Source of the DNA: Phoronis australis
Lineage: Eukaryota > Phoronida > Phoronidae
Length of the DNA: 64,000 nt
Assembly (NCBI GenBank): GCA_002633005.1
Contig: NMRA01000350.1
Location: 7,642 to 71,641 of the forward strand
Direction of reading: 5' to 3'
Part shown: one piece after another, positions 1 to 10,481 of the stretch
Position numbering within the stretch: the first letter of the stretch is position 1
Layout of the letters: every line of letters starts with the position of its first letter
Program-made: the position numbers and the translations under genes
The notes under the pieces: model-generated
What the model saw: only the letters and a program-made list of their open reading frames with translations
What the model was told of the DNA's origin: nothing
Database searches by the model: none

Positions 1-904
1 TACGTCACAGAGCGTAAATTTGATGAATCCTAGCTTCCGATTTTACCCGTTTGGGAAACCGGGTTTCAACTGCCGTACGCTCACTACAATAAGCGTCTCC
101 TCCCCGTGAAATGAATTTTTCTAAACGTTTGTTTGAGCCAATACAGTATACAGCTTTCCACCAAGGCTAGGTGATGCAAGACATTATTCTTTGTTGCATT
201 ATAGTAACTGGTCTTGGCTAATTATCATTTTATGGCCTGGTCATCCATTCAGCCAAATGTAGTTCCAGAGGTGGCTTATCAGCCAATTATTCACGCATGC
301 TGACTCACAGTAGAAGCCTGATAAGAGTGAAGGTGGATAAATGCCGTGTTCCTACAGTTTCTTGTTTTAGTGTTCAGGACATGTATTTGTATACTGAATG
401 CAGTGACATATCAATGAATGAGATGTGACTTAACTTTTATTTGTATACTGAATGTAGGGACACATCAGTGGATGAGATATGACTTAAGTTTTATTTGTAT
501 ACTGAATGTAGGGACACATCAGTGGATGAGATGTGACTTAACCTTTATTTCATTTGACTGCTGCTCCAACATTATCGTTTCTAATAAAAGCTCAGCGTGT
601 TGTGCTCTGTTGAATGCAAGAAAAAGCATGATTCACTGTCATCATCTCAAAATACCAAATGTTGCCACTACAGGGTTGGGTGTAAATATAGTATGGTCTA
701 TGAGTGAATAAAACAGTTTTGCAAGTGTTGCTGACTTAAAATAAATTCATGAAATTCTGTAGATAAATAATGTTTTCGTCAAATGACACAAAATAAAACA
801 CTTGAAAATTGTGTTGTAGTTCTGTCAACTTCCTGAGTAGCTCCTTTGTATTTACTGTAATAGTTTTGTAACTAAATAGTGCATTCTCTCTCTGTTGGTT
901 ACAG
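1..904. other. Upstream region or intron of the protease gene
   Basis: No coding exon could be supported here. The first visible protease exon starts at 905 inside a codon, so at least one upstream coding exon must exist, probably beyond the left edge. The stretch holds a 54 bp tandem repeat (386-547) and two AATAAA hexamers around 709 and 741 that probably have no function. The open frame at 418-711 is produced by the tandem repeat and resembles no protein. Confidence 0.5.
386..547. repeat. 54 bp tandem repeat, three units
   Basis: Three consecutive 54 bp units (386-439, 440-493, 494-547), each starting TTTGTATACTGAATG and ending in a TGACTTAA-TTTA segment. Units 2 and 3 are almost identical; unit 1 is more diverged. 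Confidence 0.9.
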
Positions 905-1114
905 CGACACCAGTTGGACGAAAGTATGGGCCAGCTCGACAAGCTGGCAAGGATACATTGTCTGGACGTTTTCAGAGCTGTTTGGCCAAGGCTTACTCAT
1001 CTGTCGCCAAGGTTACGTGGTCAGATGGCAAGAGTGGGTCTGGATTTCGTGTAGGAACGCGATACTTAATGACAAACTACCATGTAGTGCAAGAAGAACC
1101 AGCCACTACTCCTG
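905..1114 (+). CDS. Protease exon with catalytic His
   Basis: The acceptor is a TCTCTCTCTGTTGGTTACAG tract ending at 904 and the donor is CCTG|GTAAGT at 1115. The 210 nt start with two bases completing a codon and end with one base. The exon encodes the N-terminal beta-barrel start (SGSGFRVGTRYLMTNYHVV) with the catalytic His. Confidence 0.85.
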
Positions 1115-4100
1115 GTAAGTTTTGTAAACAGGGTCGAACTTATAGTTCTATATAAGAAGCAACTACACTGGCCACTACACTTGGTTAGTTTAGTGCATAG
1201 GTAACTTAGTTGTATGTAAGAACCTCTGGCCACTGCACTTTGTTAACTTAGTTCTATGTAAGCACCACTGGCAGCTATACTTTGCTAGTGTGGTAAACAG
1301 TCTCAGTCATCTATGTAAGCACCACTGGCAGCTATACCTTGCTAGTTTGGTAGTCTCAGACTTAGTTCTATGTAAGCACCACAGGTCGCTATAACTTGCT
1401 AGTTTAGTTAACAATCTCAGTCTTAGGTGTATGTAAGCACCACAGGTCGCTATACATTGCTAGTTTAGTTAACTATAGGTGGTGCTATGTCAGAGGATAG
1501 TCATTTTATGTGCTGAATGCAATTTGTCTGGAAATAATCTAAGGCAAAGTTTGATTTACTCCTGTTGTAACCAGTCAGTTACAACTGTGTTCTGTGATTG
1601 AAGACAGCTTTAAATGAGGCTTTAGTTGTTGTGAAACAATGACTGAATTTTTCGGAGATGGCACTCAAGTTTAGCATCAAATTGCAAGTTAACTTTTTGT
1701 CAGGTCTGTTGCATGACTCTCAAGACAGGCATTTGGTCACGAAGCTGTACATGTTGTGAATAGGAGTTTTAGTCATTTTTGGAACCACTCTGACTTATTC
1801 AGGCTTTAAATTAATATCTGAATTATTTTGCTTGTTTTTGTGCTGCATATCACTGAAATATACCAGTTAAAGATGGATACTACTTGATATTGTGCTATGT
1901 CCCACTGTTGAGGATGGAGCGTACTTGATATTGTGTTATATACCACTGTTAAGGATGGAGAGTACTTGATATTGTGCTAGATACCACTGTTGAGGATGGA
2001 GAGTACTTGATATTGTGATATATACCACTGTTGAGGATGGAGAGTACTTGATATTGTGATATATACCACTGTTGAGGATGGAGCGTACTTGATATTGTGT
2101 TATGTACCACTGTTAAGGATGGAGAGTACTTTATATTGTGCTAGATACCACTGTTGAGGATGGAGAGTATTTGATATTGTGATATATACCACTGTTGAGG
2201 ATGGAGAGTACTTGATATTGTGCTATATACCACTGTTGATAATGGAGAGTAGTTGATATTGTGCTAGATACCACTGTTAAGGATGGAGAGTATTTGATAT
2301 TGTGCTATATACCACTGTTGATAATGGAGAGTACTTGATATTGTGCTAGATACCACTGTTGAGGATGGAGAGTACTTGATATTGTGATACATACCACTGT
2401 TAAGGATGGAGAGTACTTGATATTGTGCTATATACCACTGTTAAGGATGGAGAGTTCTTGATATTGTGCTATATACTACTGTTGAGGAAGGAGAGTTCTT
2501 GATATTGTGCTACATACCACTGTTGAGGAAGAAGAGTTCTTGATATTGTGCTATACACTACTGTTGAGGAAGGAGAGTTCTTGATATTTTGCTATATACT
2601 TCTGTTGAGGAAGGAGAATTCTTGGTATTGTGCTATATACTACTGTTGAGGATGGAAAGTACTAATTAAATTAATGGGCTTTTCTGTTTCAGCTGAGGTT
2701 TCACATCGGCAGACCCTGCGATCCTGCTTATTCAATTTTGATCGACCCTACCAGCGTGGAGATGAGAGAGACTACAAAGATTTTCAATTTACCCTACACC
2801 CCGTAGTTGCCTATGACCAGGAACTAGACTACGCCATTTTGGAGATGGATGTTGACTGTGCAAACCCACTGCCAGAACCACTAACTATGTTTAAGAAGAT
2901 AGTTGGTCATGAGAAGATCTTCTTTGCAGGTCATCCAGGTGGACAGGCGAAGTTGGTGGACCCTGGGTGTGAAGTTGTCCATAAGACTGTGGCACAGGTA
3001 TGTGGCAACAGTGAATGTACAGCAAACTGGGTGAATGAACTGAAAAGTTGTTAATGAAACCAAATTGCTTGATTTTCTACGATGCTTAAATTGATTCTTC
3101 AATTTGTAAATTCTGATTTGCTGTGTGGGTTACTAATTTCAATTTTGTTAGCAAACGACATACCGTTATAATATGAATAGAAAAGAACTAAACATTGTGT
3201 TATTCAATAACTTTTGTAATCATTTTATTCAGACTACAGAACATGACCTCGTAGAGACTTAATTGACAAAATGAGCACATTTTAAAAAAATAATGTGATT
3301 TGAAACTATAATTAATTTAATTGAATGCCAGTATTGAAAGTTTTGACATTTTCTAAACTTACACAGTCACATACACTTCGGTAGTGTGACACACTCAGCA
3401 TCTTTCCATTACATGGTTGTCACTTCTACTAGTAAGAACTGGCTGGTAGCCAATATAACAGTCAAAAATAGATCACAGAGCTTGACCAATGGTCCACCAT
3501 TGTTGTTATTACGGTGAATATGTATTCAAGCATATGTGATTTTATTCATTTCCAAACAATCCGTTTTCCATGCTGTTTCGCACGTGCCAAAGCTGATCTG
3601 CATTTTGTGATAAAAGTCGTGCTTCCCTTGAGGCTGTTTCAAATTAATTACTTGCACTTTCGTTTCAGTCAATCATTCAATTGTTATCAATGCAGAAATA
3701 TATGTCTGAATCGAATGTACAGTGTAGATACAGCCTAAATATGGGCGTATTGGATACATGTCACAGGTCAAATTTGACTAAAAACAAATCGACGGTGATG
3801 TCATTTTTTACAGTACCATGAAGCTGTCAACTGGTCCTTGGTGAACTTTAGAGTCGATGCATTCCCACGTTTCTTGGACCCCCGCAGGGTTCTTTATCAC
3901 GTGAGTGAGAAACTAATCGGAGGAAGTTCTGGATGTCCAGGACTGGTCAGCGATGGACAAGACAATGCTTGTGTAGCTGTGGTCAACACCTTCCAATTTC
4001 CTGATGTGCCTCAGCACTTAGTGGCTGCTGTCCATATCCCTGACGAATATATTGTGGAACAGGGTGTTCGCATCGAAGCCATCTATCGTGATTTGCATGA

Positions 4101-4152
4101 ACAAAATGCTCTTCTTTGTGACGACATATTTCCACATGGAATGCCCACCTGA
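905..4152 (+). CDS. Trypsin-like serine protease, FAM111-type (3' three exons)
   Basis: Joined exons 905-1114, 2693-2997 and 3814-4152 give about 283 residues ending in a stop. Introns are GT-AG and phases agree at both joins (G|CT, then phase 0). The triad is visible: His in the NYHVV motif (codon 1081-1083), Asp in LDYAIL (2827-2829) and Ser in the GSSGCP loop (3928-3930), which fits the GxSGxP rule of chymotrypsin-fold proteases. The order and spacing, and the tail with EQGVRIEAIYRDL, resemble FAM111A/B-like and related intracellular trypsin-like proteases of invertebrates; that assignment is by family style, not by a search. No signal peptide can be judged because the N-terminus is missing. 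The substrate is unknown. It is transcribed towards the CARMA gene. Confidence 0.85.
1099..1481. repeat. Minisatellite seeded from the exon-intron border
   Basis: About seven diverged units of roughly 42-65 bp, alignable on AAG-ACC-CTGGCC-CTATAC-TTGCTAGTTT and CTATGTAAG. The first unit contains the last coding bases of the exon and the real donor (GCCACTACTCCTGGTAAGT). Later units carry altered versions such as GGTTAGT, TGTTAAC and TGCTAGT. Confidence 0.75.
1861..2664. repeat. 41 bp minisatellite, about 19-20 copies
   Basis: Tandem units of 41 bp with the core TTGATATTGTGCTATATACC followed by ACTGTTGAGGATGGAGAGTAC. There are single-base variants between copies. The array stops only about 28 bp before the acceptor of the next protease exon (AG at 2691-2692). 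Confidence 0.95.
2693..2997 (+). CDS. Protease exon with catalytic Asp
   Basis: Acceptor TTTTCTGTTTCAG ends at 2692; donor CACAG|GTATGT starts at 2998. The exon completes the split codon and ends in phase 0. LDYAILEMDVD carries the Asp at 2827-2829, and FAGHPGGQAKLVDPG follows. Confidence 0.85.
2998..3813. other. Protease intron without other features
   Basis: GT-AG intron between the Asp and Ser exons. Small open frames here (for example 3514-3738) show no protein-like character. I see no repeats. Confidence 0.6.
3814..4152 (+). CDS. Protease terminal exon with catalytic Ser
   Basis: The acceptor TCATTTTTTACAG ends at 3813. The frame runs in phase 0 from YHEAVNWSLVNF to a TGA at 4150-4152. 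The GGSSGCPG loop holds the nucleophile. The region after it (AAVHIPDEYIVEQGVRIEAI) matches the C-terminal strand-helix part of FAM111-like domains. Confidence 0.85.
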   Translation, partial: YHEAVNWSLVNFRVDAFPRFLDPRRVLYHVSEKLIGGSSGCPGLVSDGQDNACVAVVNTFQFPDVPQHLVAAVHIPDEYIVEQGVRIEAIYRDLHEQNALLCDDIFPHGMPT

Positions 4153-4769
4153 TGCGTTATCTGGTGGGTGAGTGTCAATCAGGTTAATGTGATGACATCA
4201 CTATACAATAATGCAGGTTGCCTGAAAAATATGCTGTATGTTGCATATTTTACTTGCATGCAGTTGATTTGATGTCAGTGATTTCCGGCACCGCTTAGGA
4301 AACTGTTCACCTCATTATAGTGGTATCAATTCTTGGAGCTTGAAACACAGTGGTAGCAATTGTTTATTGAGAGATGCTCTTGGGAATGGGAGACTGCTGT
4401 GTTATGGCTAATTTGTTTGTGTTGGTGTGTGCAGGTGTGTTTGTATGTGTGTGAAGTAAGTGTATTTACAGGAAACAGGTTTCAGTGATGTACTAAATAA
4501 GTTATGTACTTAAGACTCTAATAACATTCCTCAATTCCGATGAATATTGTAAACACATATAAAGCACTATGCTAGGACCATTCTGGATTACACTGTGAGA
4601 CTTGAATTATGCTGCGTTCATCAACAATGGAATGGCCATCAATCCGTAGTCTTGTTTTTGCCATTGGAGTTCTATGTTAGTATTTGTTGATGTCGTCGTA
4701 TTCTTTACTTGGATAAACCTGACAAACATCTGTGGATGCATGGTGTTAATTAAGTTTGATTTTTGACAT

Positions 4770-4875
4770 GACCTGTGATAATGTACCTGACATTCCAAAA
4801 TGAGGCCAATGAAAACAACATACTTTCTTGTTACCTCCAGACCAAGGAGAGTTCTATTGCCGTGTAATCCAGGAC
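4770..4875 (+). repeat. Dispersed repeat, copy A
   Basis: The stretch CAATGAAAACAACAT...GTTACCTCCAGACCAAGG is the reverse complement, with substitutions, of a stretch at about 39605-39700 in CARMA intron 2. The two copies are diverged and noncoding. Confidence 0.5.
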
Positions 4876-5439
4876 AACTGGTTGGTTCTTGTGTAAGCCC
4901 TGGGCCATTTGTTGCACAGTTGATATGTGTCAGAGTGTGTATCTTTGGATGTTCATAGTTTAGCCTTGTATTCCCAAGTGTTGTGCTACATGATAAATAT
5001 GATTTCCAACCCCAACCAAACCGCTTAGGACATTGCTAAGTTAAAATGTCATCAATTTTGACAGACTTTTTCAAAACGGATTATTCTCCTGCAAAATGCA
5101 AACTTTACTGAGAAACACACTACAAGGCATCTCACCATTGAAGAAGGTGTGTGTCCCTGGACTGTTAAGTCTTAAGTTGTACATAACGGTTACATTGATG
5201 CATATTTATATCCACTGTCCTTCAATATACTTATAGCCAGGTGATCACTTGGTAGTACATAAGGCTCTGGTGTGCTACAATGAACTGTGTATCTGCATTC
5301 TCAATGTGGCTACTTTTGTCTGTATTTATATCAGCTTGAAGTGCCAGTGACAGGGTAATGTACATAGTGGAACCATGTGTAGTCATTACTATATGATAAA
5401 GCAAAACATGTACCACGCCTATTGCTTTCTGAGTGTGAT

Positions 5440-7135
5440 TTATTATGCTTGAAATGTTCAATGTGTATGAAACTTGAAATGTTCCATTGTGTAATGTGAA
5501 CTTTGAAATAGATAGCTGTATGTTTGTAGCTTATCAAGTTTAGATTGAGGGTCTATGAAGTTTGAAATGGCATAGTGTATATTATGCAGTTTGAAATGTC
5601 ACCTAATTTGTGTGTGAAGCTTATGACATTATTATGAGGCTTGAAATGTCATGTTGTATACAGGAAACTCAGTTATGAAGTTTGAATTACTTTGGGCCTG
5701 TATTAGCAAGCTTGAAATGTTCTGCTGTGTGTGTGCGGAGCTTATAAACTTTACATTGTTCCAGTCTGTTTGAAGATTGAAATCCTGTAGTGTGTACTAT
5801 AAAGTTTGAAATGTAACCTTTTTGTGTGAAGCTTATGAGGTTAGAATTGCCTCAGGCCTGTGTTATAAAGCTTGACATGCCCTACTGTGTGTGTTAAGCT
5901 TGTGAAGTTTGAATTGCCCTAGGCATGCATTGTGGAGCTTGAAATGTATTATTGTGTGTGTTAAGCTTGTGAAGTTTGACTTGTCTTAGGCCTGTATTAT
6001 AAAGCTTGAAATGCCCTACTGTTTGTGTTAAGCTTGTGAAGTTTGAATTGCCCTAGGCATGTATTGTGGAGCTTGAAATGTATTATTGTGTGTGTTAAGC
6101 TTGTGAAGTTTGAATTGCCCTAGGCATGAATTATGGAGCTTGAAATGTATTATTGTGTGTGGGCCGCTTGTGAAGTTTGACTTGTCATAGGCCTGTATTA
6201 TGAAGTTTGAAATGTTGTATTGTGCATGTGTGTGGAAGCTTATACATTTTGAATTGCTTTAGGCATGTATTACGAAGCTTGAAATGTTCTATACATGTGT
6301 GTGGAAGCTTATGAGTTGAATTGCTTTGAGCTTCATTTTTAACGCTTGAAATGTGTTATTGTTTGTGGGAAGCTTATGAAGTTTGATTTGCCTTAGGCCT
6401 GTACTATGAAGCTTGAAATGTGTTGTTGTTTGTGGGAAGCTTATGAAGTTTGACTTGCCTTAGGCCTGTACTATGAAGCTTGAAAACTCCCATTGTGAGT
6501 GGGAAGCTTGTGAAGTTTGAATTGCCTTTGGCCTGTATTATGAAATTTGAAATATCTTATCATGCATTGGAAGCTTATGAAGTTTGAATTGGCCTAGGTA
6601 TGCATTAAGAAGCTTTTTATTGCAAATGGGAAGCTTATGGACTTTGAAATGCCATATTTATGTATCATGGAGTCTGAAATGTTCTATTATATGTGGAAAG
6701 CTTTATGAAGTTTGAAATGCCATATTTATTTATCATGGAGTCTGAAATGTCCTCTTATATGTGGAAAGCTTAATGAAGTTTGAAATGCCATATTTATGTA
6801 TCATGGAGTGTGAAATGTTCTCTTATATGTGGAAGGCTTCATGAAGTTTGAAATGCCATATTTATGTATCATGGAGTCTGAAACGTTCTCTTATATGTGG
6901 AAAGCTTAATGAAGTTTGAAATGCCATATTTATGTATCATTGAGTCTGAAATGTTCTCTTATATGTGGAAAGCTTAATGAAGTTTGAAATGCCTGTGTGA
7001 ATGAAGCTTGAATGCACATGTGTATAATATGAAGCTTAAAGCGACCTAGTTTGATGTGAAACTTATGAAGTTTGAAATCGTGCGGTGTGTGCAAAGTTTG
7101 AATCACCTTTACTAATAGTATGAAGCTAGGAAGCT
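5440..7135. repeat. Long degenerate minisatellite (about 66-68 bp units)
   Basis: Repeated half-units of about 33 bp are built around AAGCTTGAAATGT and AAGCTTATGAAGTTTGAA, forming composite units of about 66-68 bp. A more homogeneous block (about 6640-6990) has five units with GAAATGCCATATTTATGTATC. HindIII-like AAGCTT motifs recur throughout. Confidence 0.85.
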
Positions 7136-8376
7136 TGATATGTGCTAGGAGATATCTTTGTATGTAGCCCTTTATAATTCAGTCCAATGATTTGGGAAAA
7201 AGGAAGGCGAGCTATAGGACTAATTTACGTATATAGTTGTAATGTGTTTATAATTCTAACTAAAGTTATATCTTATGCTTAGTTCTATTTACCTTTCCTA
7301 TTTCAAGGTAAAGATTGTCTAAACTGTTTACCCAGCAGTCAGTGTATTGAGTCCTATGTAGTTTCATATCATGCAAGCTATGTAAATGATTTGCTCAAGT
7401 GCAGCATGAACAGTCAAGTGTAATGTGACTGCTGCACTTATACAGTGTGTCTGAAAACTATGCAAACTGTATTAGGAAAAATCGAAAAGAATGATATTGG
7501 AATTTAAAATTGAGTTACAGACGCAGATTGCAAAATTTGAATATTTGTTGAAATATTCCTCCATGTATTGCATGAAATGTTATGGCATATTCTTTATGGG
7601 GTTGTTACCACCTGGTGTAAGATGGCTCTCAATGCAGGAGTTTGTATATTATGTACCTTGAAAAGTTTTTTTCAAGCTGTGCATGATGGAGGGGGAGGGC
7701 AGCGTATGTGAGAACAAATCTGATTGGCTTGATTGTTCCATTGTATGACAAGTACCAACAAATCCACCAATCATCACCATTGCTGGACAACTATTGAATG
7801 AGCTGCCTAAAAATCGAGAATTTGTATGGTTGGTAGAGGAAGGATTGACTCGAAGCAAAGTTGCCAATATAAGGACTTTTTGTCTCATGAACCCTTTGGC
7901 AATACTTTGGAAAAGTGAGAAGTGGGCCGGTTATGAAAAAGTACATCAGAGTTGTTTTCTTGTCATATCTACCTTGTAGAAATGATCTTGCACACGCTCC
8001 TGAAGTGATGTGTCTAAGAACTCAGTGGTGTTGGCTAGTAACTGATACTTTAGGATTCTCCCTCCCTCTCACCTAAAATGCACTTTCTTAGTAATTAATG
8101 CTAATCTCATAGTTTTGTGCTTTGCACTTCTAAATTGTTTAATGTTTTGGGCTGTGGCCAATAACTGTGAAATCATAATGCCACTTGTATCAATCTTTGC
8201 TTAAACTCAATATCCTTACTTTTGTTGCCAACTATATTTCACAATATCATTAAAGTGTGTATTTTGATGAACTACGCAAATTATGCAATCATTAGAAATT
8301 AGCACGCCGATTGCTTTAGATGTGGTACATGAAATTATAGTCTCGAAGAACTTGCTTCAAATATTTTTTAATCTGT

Positions 8377-8382
8377 AATAAA
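8377..8382 (+). promoter_or_regulatory. Candidate poly(A) signal, protease gene
   Basis: AATAAA in ATCTGTAATAAATTTTATG, the first canonical hexamer seen on the + strand downstream of the protease stop. Confidence 0.35.
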
Positions 8383-8739
8383 TTTTATGCATGTATGGTC
8401 GACAATTGCAATATTTCCCTCCTTTATATAAACATAGGCGAGTGTCATTACATTGTAATTGCAGGTCCATGGTATTCTTACTAGCAGTTTGAATCTAGAG
8501 TCTAGCGAGAGTGTTCAGTGTTTTCATGTAAAATCAACAACAGAATGCAAATGACCCAGGCAATAATTCCATACTCTCGCCATATATGCCGAGTTAGAGT
8601 GTGCTCTTCAAAACTTTAAAAGTATAACGGGCCGTTTTTAAAACTCGCATGAAGATTATCAACGCATGTTAATCAATTGATAGTCCTAAAAATGCTCACG
8701 ACATCAAAAGTACATTGTATTGAACACGATTATTGCATG

Positions 8740-8745
8740 TTTATT
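8740..8745 (-). promoter_or_regulatory. Candidate poly(A) signal, CARMA gene
   Basis: TTTATT on the + strand reads AATAAA on the - strand, about 1.63 kb past the CARMA stop codon. It is the first canonical hexamer noticed downstream of that stop. Confidence 0.4.
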
Positions 8746-10377
8746 AAAATAGACACAGGGAAATATTACATGTACATAAACATTTGAAATATATTGGAAA
8801 AAACATGAAAAGATGTCATTTACAAAACTCAAGTGTACGTCACATTTTGTTATACACAAATGAATCCGTGAATATAAAAGACATTTGAATAAAAGTCTGA
8901 TCAGCCATGGTCAAATAAGTGTAAAATGTGCCTGGCCAACTATAATGAATATAAAAATACCTCATCTGCAAATGCTATGTGCAATAACACAGACACGATT
9001 GTTTAAACTTGAATTGCTTCCCCCTTTGAATGATACAAAATTTGCCTATCGTCTACTATATATTGTTTTGTGATGACGTATAATAAATATGGACCCCCCT
9101 ATCATACTTTCAAAAAATTCCTGGACATTTTTGGGATTCAGGTAACCAGGTGGGCAATTCAGCACTTAAAATTTTTACAAAATTTGTGTTAGGATTATTT
9201 CCAAATTCTGTATTGGGATTAATTGTTGTGTTATGACAACAGTTGCACTAATCATGTGCTCTGGCCGTGGAGTTGAGAAGGATGGGATTAACCAGTGAAA
9301 ATTATGAAGTGCTCAGTAATTTACAGAGCTCCTTAAATCTGGCCCATTTACTGTTTTTAATTCTGGCATTTTCATTTTTTTCGACTGGATCTAAAACGTC
9401 AATATGACATGACAAAATAAACGACCCAAATGGAAAGCAGTCAGCCACTCAATCTTACGATGACTTAAAATCAGTAATTACACAAGGGGACAGCAAAGAG
9501 GTTCAATGCAACAATACAAGACTGTGAACTGAGGATTGTGGGAATGATCAGGAAGGCTTTACAGATCTTAACCGATCTGGTAATGTCTTCATGAAAAGTC
9601 GTCCACATACATGGAAATATGGTATCACATAGTGTCCTGTGAAACCAACATACTGCCCAAGAGAATGTTGCGTTTAAAGAGCCCGAGTGCAGGCTTGAGG
9701 TGAACAGTAGTCAGATAGTTGCCTCACCAATTCAAGAAAAATTCTAATGGGAACTGGTGAAAATGAAAAGTCAGTCTATGGACTGAAGGTTGGTTTGTAG
9801 CAGTATTATACAGAATAGGAACTTAATACAACAGTCATCTGCAAATTATACAGAGCAGGTTCATTTAATTTACAGAACCACATTTCCACTAAACCAAATT
9901 AACTTTGCCTACGCAATATGTAATTAAACTGGTCTGTGTTCCAGGCTTTTTCATCCTAAGTAAAACATTAAGTATCGAAAAATAAATGCTACTTTGAAAT
10001 TATTCGTAAGTATTAAGCAACAAAATTGTAAAAATTACAACTAATCATAAAAATGCCGTGGAGCGCATGAGCAAAACACTTTTTCCACAAAAGCATCATT
10101 ATTATATAAACAATTGTAATACACCAAAACTTTGCGTCTGGCTGCACATGCAGGAACTATACCATGTCATTCAAGCTGCAAAGCTATCGTTTACGATATT
10201 TTCATCGATGACTGAAACTAGCTGTTACTGTTTGTAACCTCGTTATAAACAGCAATAAAAACACATTTAACTAAAATAATTTACACCTTCTCACAAGGTA
10301 CGCTACCATTAGGTTGGAAATCACATGAGGCGCTATGAAAATTAAATCATTTGATTATTGCTCCCTCTGGTGATCCA
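8746..10377 (-). other. Presumed 3' UTR of the CARMA gene
   Basis: The stretch lies between the TGA at 10378-10380 and the candidate poly(A) signal. It is AT-rich with no exon or repeat array that I can support; small open frames are uninformative. Confidence 0.4.
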
Positions 10378-10481
10378 TCAGAAAGGTATTTTCGAAAGCG
10401 GCTCCCTATAACAGATCTGTACAATGTTCAGGAGTAAATCGTCCACTGTTCTTATCTCGACCGAGCCCAAATCTATGGCAT
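10378..10481 (-). CDS. CARMA exon 21 (terminal): end of GUK-like domain
   Basis: 104 nt with acceptor ACATTGTTTACAG and stop TGA at 10380-10378. Residues 931-964 (AIDLGSVEIRTVDDLLLNIV to SKIPF) match the last GUK helix, where vertebrate CARMAs have a similar GSVEELL run. Confidence 0.8.

Larger units (their letters stand above)
4153..8382 (+). other. Presumed long 3' UTR / tail region of the protease gene
   Basis: No coding exon is supported. The first AATAAA that I find on the + strand after the stop is at 8377-8382, so the whole stretch may be 3' UTR, or the real poly(A) site may use a variant signal nearer the stop. It holds a dispersed repeat (about 4770-4870) and a large minisatellite (about 5440-7135). 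Confidence 0.35.

Noticed and set aside
418-711. 97-codon open frame on +
   Set aside because: Its start is the translation of a 54 bp tandem repeat; no protein character after it.
1861-2664. CRISPR-like regular repeats
   Set aside because: Units are contiguous with no unique spacers; this is a minisatellite in an animal intron.
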